Below are positions 32,777 through 36,937 of a stretch of 36,937 nt of DNA, piece after piece; positions within the stretch are counted from its first letter, which is position 1; each line of letters begins with the position of its first letter. The stretch is from Conidiobolus incongruus B7586. Lineage: Eukaryota; Entomophthoromycota; Entomophthoromycetes; Entomophthorales; Conidiobolaceae. Both the position numbers and the translations under genes were made by a program. The stretch spans positions 1 through 36,937 of the forward strand of contig JNEM01015209.1 in assembly GCA_000697335.1 (NCBI GenBank), given 5' to 3'. Under the pieces are notes generated by a model. The model was not told the DNA's origin. It searched no databases and was given only the letters and a program-made list of their open reading frames with translations.

Positions 32777-34468
32777 ATGTCAACACAGATGCATTCTGAA
32801 GAAAATCAAATAACAAAAAGAACACCCAGTCATTTCAACGATGATATTGAACACGGTGAAAAGTCTCCCTCTTACAACGTTGTTGAAGGCGATTTCCAGG
32901 CTAATAAAAAGGAGTTAGAAGCTCCCAAATCCACCTGGGAAAAGAATAAGAACATGGTCTACTTCTTTATCTTCTGGATTCTTATGACTGGTTGGGTCAT
33001 CGCTTCCTTCATCCTCCATCCAGAATTGCCTGCTGTCCGTATTGTTCTCTATGTCTTCGTCACACTAAAGTTAGTTTTCGAACAATTCGGCACTGGTTTC
33101 GTTACTAAGCCCATTGGTGTTGTTGCCAAAGTCTTGGGTGGCTTTTTCTCAAGATTCTCTGAAACTGTTCTACTCATTGGCTTCACTGTTATGACTCTTG
33201 TATTAATTCTTTTAGTCACATTCCTTACTCCCACTGATGAAAACGGCACCCTGATCCAACGTGCCCAATCTCTTTTCGGTGTCCTTGTGATCATTGCTGT
33301 GCTCTATGGTACCTCCGCCAACCGCAGAGCTGTCAAGTGGAGAACCGTTGTTGGTGGTATTTTCCTCCAATATATCCTTGGTATCTTTGTTCTCAAGTCT
33401 AAACTTGGTTTCGATATCTTCAGCTGGTTCTCTAATATCTTCACCATTCTCGTCAACTTCTCCCAAAGGGGTATGAGCTTCGTCCTTAATGATGAAATTG
33501 CAGCTGTTAAGATTTTCTTGCTGACTGCCCTTCCCGGTATTATTTTCATTGCTGCTCTCGTTCAAATCTGTTACTACCTTGGTGTCATGCAATGGGTCAT
33601 TCTCAAGTTCGCTTGGTTTATGGCTTACACTTTGGATACCTCTGGTTGTGAATCCGTTGTCGCTGCTGCCTCTCCCTTCGTCGGACAAGGTGAATCTGCC
33701 TTACTTGTCAAGCCTTTTATTGCTCGCATGACCAAGTCCGAATTACATCAAGTCATGGCTTCTGGTTTCGCTACCATTTCTGGTTCAATTATGTTAGCTT
33801 TCATTGGTCTCGGTGTCGATGGTCAAACTTTGATCACTTCCTGTATCATGTCCGTTCCCTGTTCCTTAGCTCTTTCCAAGCTTAGATACCCCGAAGTTGA
33901 AGAATCCGAATCCCGTGGTAAAGTCACCATCCCCAAGCAAGGAAACGCTGAAGTCAACATCCTTCACGCCGCTGCTAGTGGTGCCGCCCAAGGTATTCAC
34001 CTTGTTCTCTTAATTATTGCCAGTATTGTAGCCGTTATCTCCCTCTTGACCGCTATCGACTCCATCATTGGATGGATTGGAATTATGATTGATATTGAAA
34101 ACCTCTCACTCACCTTAATCATTGGTTACATTTTCTTCCCTATTGCCTGGCTCATAGGTATTCAAGGCGACGAATGTTTACACGTTGGTAAGCTCTTAGC
34201 CACCAAGATGATGGTCAACGAATTCGCTGCCTTCGATGCCCTCACCAAACTCGTCAAACAAGGTGCCCTCAGTCCCAGATCCGTATCCATCGCCACTTTC
34301 TCCCTCTGTGGTTTCGCTAACTTCGGTTCCATTGGTATCCAAATTGGTTGTCTTGGAGCCATGGCTCCCAGCAGACAAGGTGACTTGGCTCAATTGGCTT
34401 TCTCTGCTATGATCACAGGTACTTTCAGTACTTTGATCTCTGCTGCCATTGCCGGCCTCTTACTCTAA
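32777..34468 (+). CDS. Concentrative nucleoside transporter (CNT/SLC28/NupC family)
   Basis: Intronless, 563 residues from ATG to TAA. A hydrophilic N-terminus (~1-59) precedes the membrane region. Family motifs line up in order: FVGQGESALLVKP (301-313), GFATISGSI (330-338), NEFAAF (481-486) and CGFANFGSIGIQIG (511-524). By alignment with the Vibrio CNT structure, the substrate contacts Gln154, Glu156, Glu332, Phe366, Asn368 and Ser371 correspond to Q304, E306, E482, F513, N515 and S518, all present; Thr155 is replaced by G305. The Gly-Gln pair at 303-304 is like the broad-range human CNT3. The protein should import nucleosides at the plasma membrane, driven by H+ or Na+. Codon use favours C at third positions (GTC, ATC, CTC, TCC), unlike its neighbours, pointing to high expression or acquisition from elsewhere. 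Confidence 0.95.
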   Translation: MSTQMHSEENQITKRTPSHFNDDIEHGEKSPSYNVVEGDFQANKKELEAPKSTWEKNKNMVYFFIFWILMTGWVIASFILHPELPAVRIVLYVFVTLKLVFEQFGTGFVTKPIGVVAKVLGGFFSRFSETVLLIGFTVMTLVLILLVTFLTPTDENGTLIQRAQSLFGVLVIIAVLYGTSANRRAVKWRTVVGGIFLQYILGIFVLKSKLGFDIFSWFSNIFTILVNFSQRGMSFVLNDEIAAVKIFLLTALPGIIFIAALVQICYYLGVMQWVILKFAWFMAYTLDTSGCESVVAAASPFVGQGESALLVKPFIARMTKSELHQVMASGFATISGSIMLAFIGLGVDGQTLITSCIMSVPCSLALSKLRYPEVEESESRGKVTIPKQGNAEVNILHAAASGAAQGIHLVLLIIASIVAVISLLTAIDSIIGWIGIMIDIENLSLTLIIGYIFFPIAWLIGIQGDECLHVGKLLATKMMVNEFAAFDALTKLVKQGALSPRSVSIATFSLCGFANFGSIGIQIGCLGAMAPSRQGDLAQLAFSAMITGTFSTLISAAIAGLLL

Positions 34469-36001
34469 TCATAATAGATTCAATTAGAACTAACAATTTA
34501 TTATTTAATTCTCTCAACAATAAATTAATTTAATATTTGTAATTTTAATTTAATATAAAATTTTCAATATTTTAAAATTTTCCTTTTATATTTTAGTTTT
34601 AATTTTATACAAAACTGGACTTATCTGTAATGCTAATGAATAAAATTATGCTCAACTTTCATGTATAATTTCGCATAATGTGATAATTTTAATTCAAATA
34701 TGCACTTTTTTGTCCAATATTAATCATTCTTTTATTAAGGATTGTTTTTCGATTTTCCAAATAAATTAAATCTATTTTTTTAATTATATTATGATCAATT
34801 TCTAAAAAATATTCATATAAAAAGAATATTTATACTATTTATTTATTTTACATTAATTATCAATCAATTTTATATAAATTGGAGCAGTTAAAATTTATAC
34901 CTATACCAAATCTCAATATACAAATAATTATTTTATTGCAAAAACTTGTTTGTCAATTAGTATTTATCGAGTTTTTCGTAATATTTGAACAAATTATTTA
35001 AATTTTATTAATGAAAAACCAGCCATCTACTAAAATAGTTTACTTGGTGTTTTTAAAAAGTTATTGATTTGAGAAAATTTATTAACTGATTTATGATAAC
35101 GCTAGAAATTAGCAATATGATCATTGTAAATAGTTTAATCCTTTCTTAGTTACCACATTATAGCAGTGAATTCATGAATAGGCCATAAGAATTGAAGTGA
35201 ATTGATTCCATCAAATTGTAATTATATAAAAGGATTAATAACAACTGAATATTATATCATTTGTTATTAAATAAATTTATTTAGTCCAAAACTTAAAATA
35301 AGCGAAATACTATCGATTATACTTATAATCTAACGAGAAATAAATGAATAAGCAGCTAGCATAAACCAAAGTGGATATTTAAAAACATTGATTATCATTA
35401 TTATGTCAATTATATTTGATAAAATTCATCAAGATCAATCCTATATCAAATAAAATTCAACAAATCATTTAAAAAATTAGAAACAAGCTAAATAATCCAA
35501 TTCATATTTAAAGTGTAAAATTCATTTATATCTAAACAGAAGAACCAAATTGAGTATCTAAAATAAAATTACAGTATCGACTGATACATCATTAAGTATT
35601 AATACCAAAATATTCTAAATTTCTATACAATATTCCATTTGTAAGATAATTTTAGACACTGTCATTTAAACAGGGATATTTTCCATTTAAATTAACAAAA
35701 TTTACTTTAAATTGATCTCATTATGATATACTAAAATGAAACCTGGATAATTCTAAACATTAAATTCAATTTTTAATAGGTTCATTAATCAAACATATTC
35801 CTTATATATTAAAATTTGATAACAAAAACTTGTACAATAGAATATTGAACTCTTTTTGAAATAACTATAATCGTAAATCGAAAAATAATCCAAACTAATA
35901 TTTGAATTAAAGCAATATTAAATTTTTCAACTCTAAAAAAATTATATTAGTCAAATATTTATAATTATAAATTTTCTTTTGATAGAATCATTAAATGGTC
36001 A
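34469..36001. other. 3' gene-poor stretch
   Basis: AT-rich DNA after the transporter stop codon. The first hundred bases presumably hold its polyadenylation region (several AATAAA-like runs). No gene or repeat family is recognised. Confidence 0.5.
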
Positions 36002-36187
36002 TGAGTACATGTAGCCGTATTTGAATAGCATATCAAACATTGATTTCTCATGAAATGTTCCCATTTCGGAGGAAGCCAAGTGTAGTTTACTTTTTCCAAT
36101 ACCATATATTTTTTTAAATATTTCTTTTTTAGACTCTTTTAAGAAGTTCCAATTATATATATCATCTAGATTTATAACATCATTTCC
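36002..36187 (-). CDS. Possible exon or gene fragment, about 60 codons
   Basis: The minus strand is open from just after a TGA at 36188-36190 to a TGA at 35999-36001. It reads LDDIYNWNFLKESKKEIF, a KIYGIGKSKLHLASSEM segment, then FHEKSMFDMLFKYGYMYS. The residue mix is more protein-like than the surrounding A/T sequence. There is no upstream in-frame start, so it could be a terminal exon or a relic. I cannot assign a family, and chance is possible. Confidence 0.22.
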
Positions 36188-36190
36188 TCA

Positions 36191-36937
36191 ATTTTGTGAA
36201 GAAACGTTTTATAAACTTTTATGCAAAATATTTTATATTAGTTGCACAAATTTGAATTATGAAAAATTTTATGCAAATTTTTCTTTAAGTATAGAATTAT
36301 TTTGAATATATTGTTGAATTTATAATAAGTTTTATAATTAAAGATCATTGTTAGAAAAGTAATTGTAATAAAATTTAGTAAACTATTTATTAATCTTGCT
36401 TTTTAACATATTGGGACTGTATAACTTAAAATTACTATTGAGATATTATAGCAGAATATTCAGAAAAAATAACCTCTTTTTTTATATTTATCATATTTTG
36501 GTTTTTATAATTGATTCAATAATGGATGTAGGGTTTGGTAAATAAAAATAATAAAAAAGGCAAGGAGAATAAAGAATATCTTTTGATTATAAACCAACAA
36601 AGCCAGCTTAAAACTGAAATAATATTGGTTTAGTTATTAAACTAGGATGGGAGGTTTATTTTAAAATATAACAATATATTTGTTTAATATAAAATATTTA
36701 ATTATTTTTAAATTTTTATTAAATTCAAAGAATAAAAATTTGTTTTATTTATTAACTAATTATTATAAACCTAAGGAAAAAAAATATTAATTAAGAAAAT
36801 TTAAAATATTTTAATATTAATAAAAATTTATTAATAATATTTTTAATTACTAATAATTATTATAATTTAATCAATATTTATGAAAATTTATTTGATTTTA
36901 TTTCAATTTTAACTTTAAAATTAGTCAAATTATAATA
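36191..36937. other. Window end, AT-rich, nothing recognised
   Basis: Low-complexity A/T sequence with stops in every frame. No RNA gene or repeat is visible. Confidence 0.55.

Noticed and set aside
33049-33688. Long minus-strand open frames inside the transporter gene
   Set aside because: They are shadows produced by the C-ending codon bias of the sense gene; their translations are hydrophilic and match nothing.
1-36937. LTR or other virus-like element, DNA transposon, LINE, rRNA or CRISPR array
   Set aside because: I looked for reverse transcriptase, integrase and transposase motifs, long terminal or inverted repeats, poly-A-tailed insertions and regularly spaced repeats, and saw none.

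Overview
The window is AT-rich nuclear DNA from an intron-bearing eukaryote, most likely a fungus outside the budding yeasts. The evidence is a run of very short GT-AG introns (46-56 nt in the intact genes), genes for DPM3, MPDU1 and a concentrative nucleoside transporter (all absent from Saccharomyces cerevisiae), a THADA/Trm732 homologue, and lineage-specific seven-helix membrane proteins. An early-diverging lineage such as Entomophthoromycotina (Conidiobolus-like) is my best guess, but this is an inference from gene content and composition, not a measurement.

Layout. 0.4-2.1 kb: a 5'-truncated, decayed dynamin-family gene (+). 2.4-3.2 kb and 4.8-5.5 kb: two related seven-helix membrane protein genes (-); the first is decayed, the second open. 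6.7-7.5 kb: MPDU1 (-). 7.75-13.77 kb: a 12-exon THADA/Trm732 gene (-), rebuilt here in a continuous frame of about 1825 codons. 14.0 kb: tRNA-Gly(GCC) (-). 14.9-15.3 kb: a three-exon DPM3 gene (-). 17.6-18.5 kb: a GPCR-like seven-helix gene (+). 18.6-21.5 kb: a decayed but intron-retaining PRPF6/Prp1 splicing-factor gene (-), tail to tail with the GPCR-like gene. 24.2-25.1 kb: a four-exon gene of unknown function (+). 25.84-26.04 kb: a possible structured RNA. 26.3-29.8 kb: an extremely AT-rich desert containing an exact Tn5/Nextera mosaic end at 28181-28199, almost certainly a library artefact. 32.8-34.5 kb: an intronless nucleoside transporter (CNT/SLC28) with strikingly different codon use (+). 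The remainder is gene-poor, with a few faint relics.

Functional links. DPM3 (dolichol-phosphate-mannose synthase anchor) and MPDU1 (needed to use dolichol-linked mannose) act in the same ER glycosylation pathway and lie on the same strand, with THADA/Trm732 and a tRNA gene between them. Three recognisable genes (dynamin, a 7TM paralogue, PRPF6) are pseudogenes, and two of these kept their introns, so they arose by DNA duplication or in-place decay rather than by retroposition. I saw no CRISPR array, rRNA, LTR element or other mobile element. I found no convincing new multi-gene system. The items most worth following are the sequencing-adapter junction, the candidate structured RNA, the pseudogene decay pattern and the unclassified 7TM proteins.
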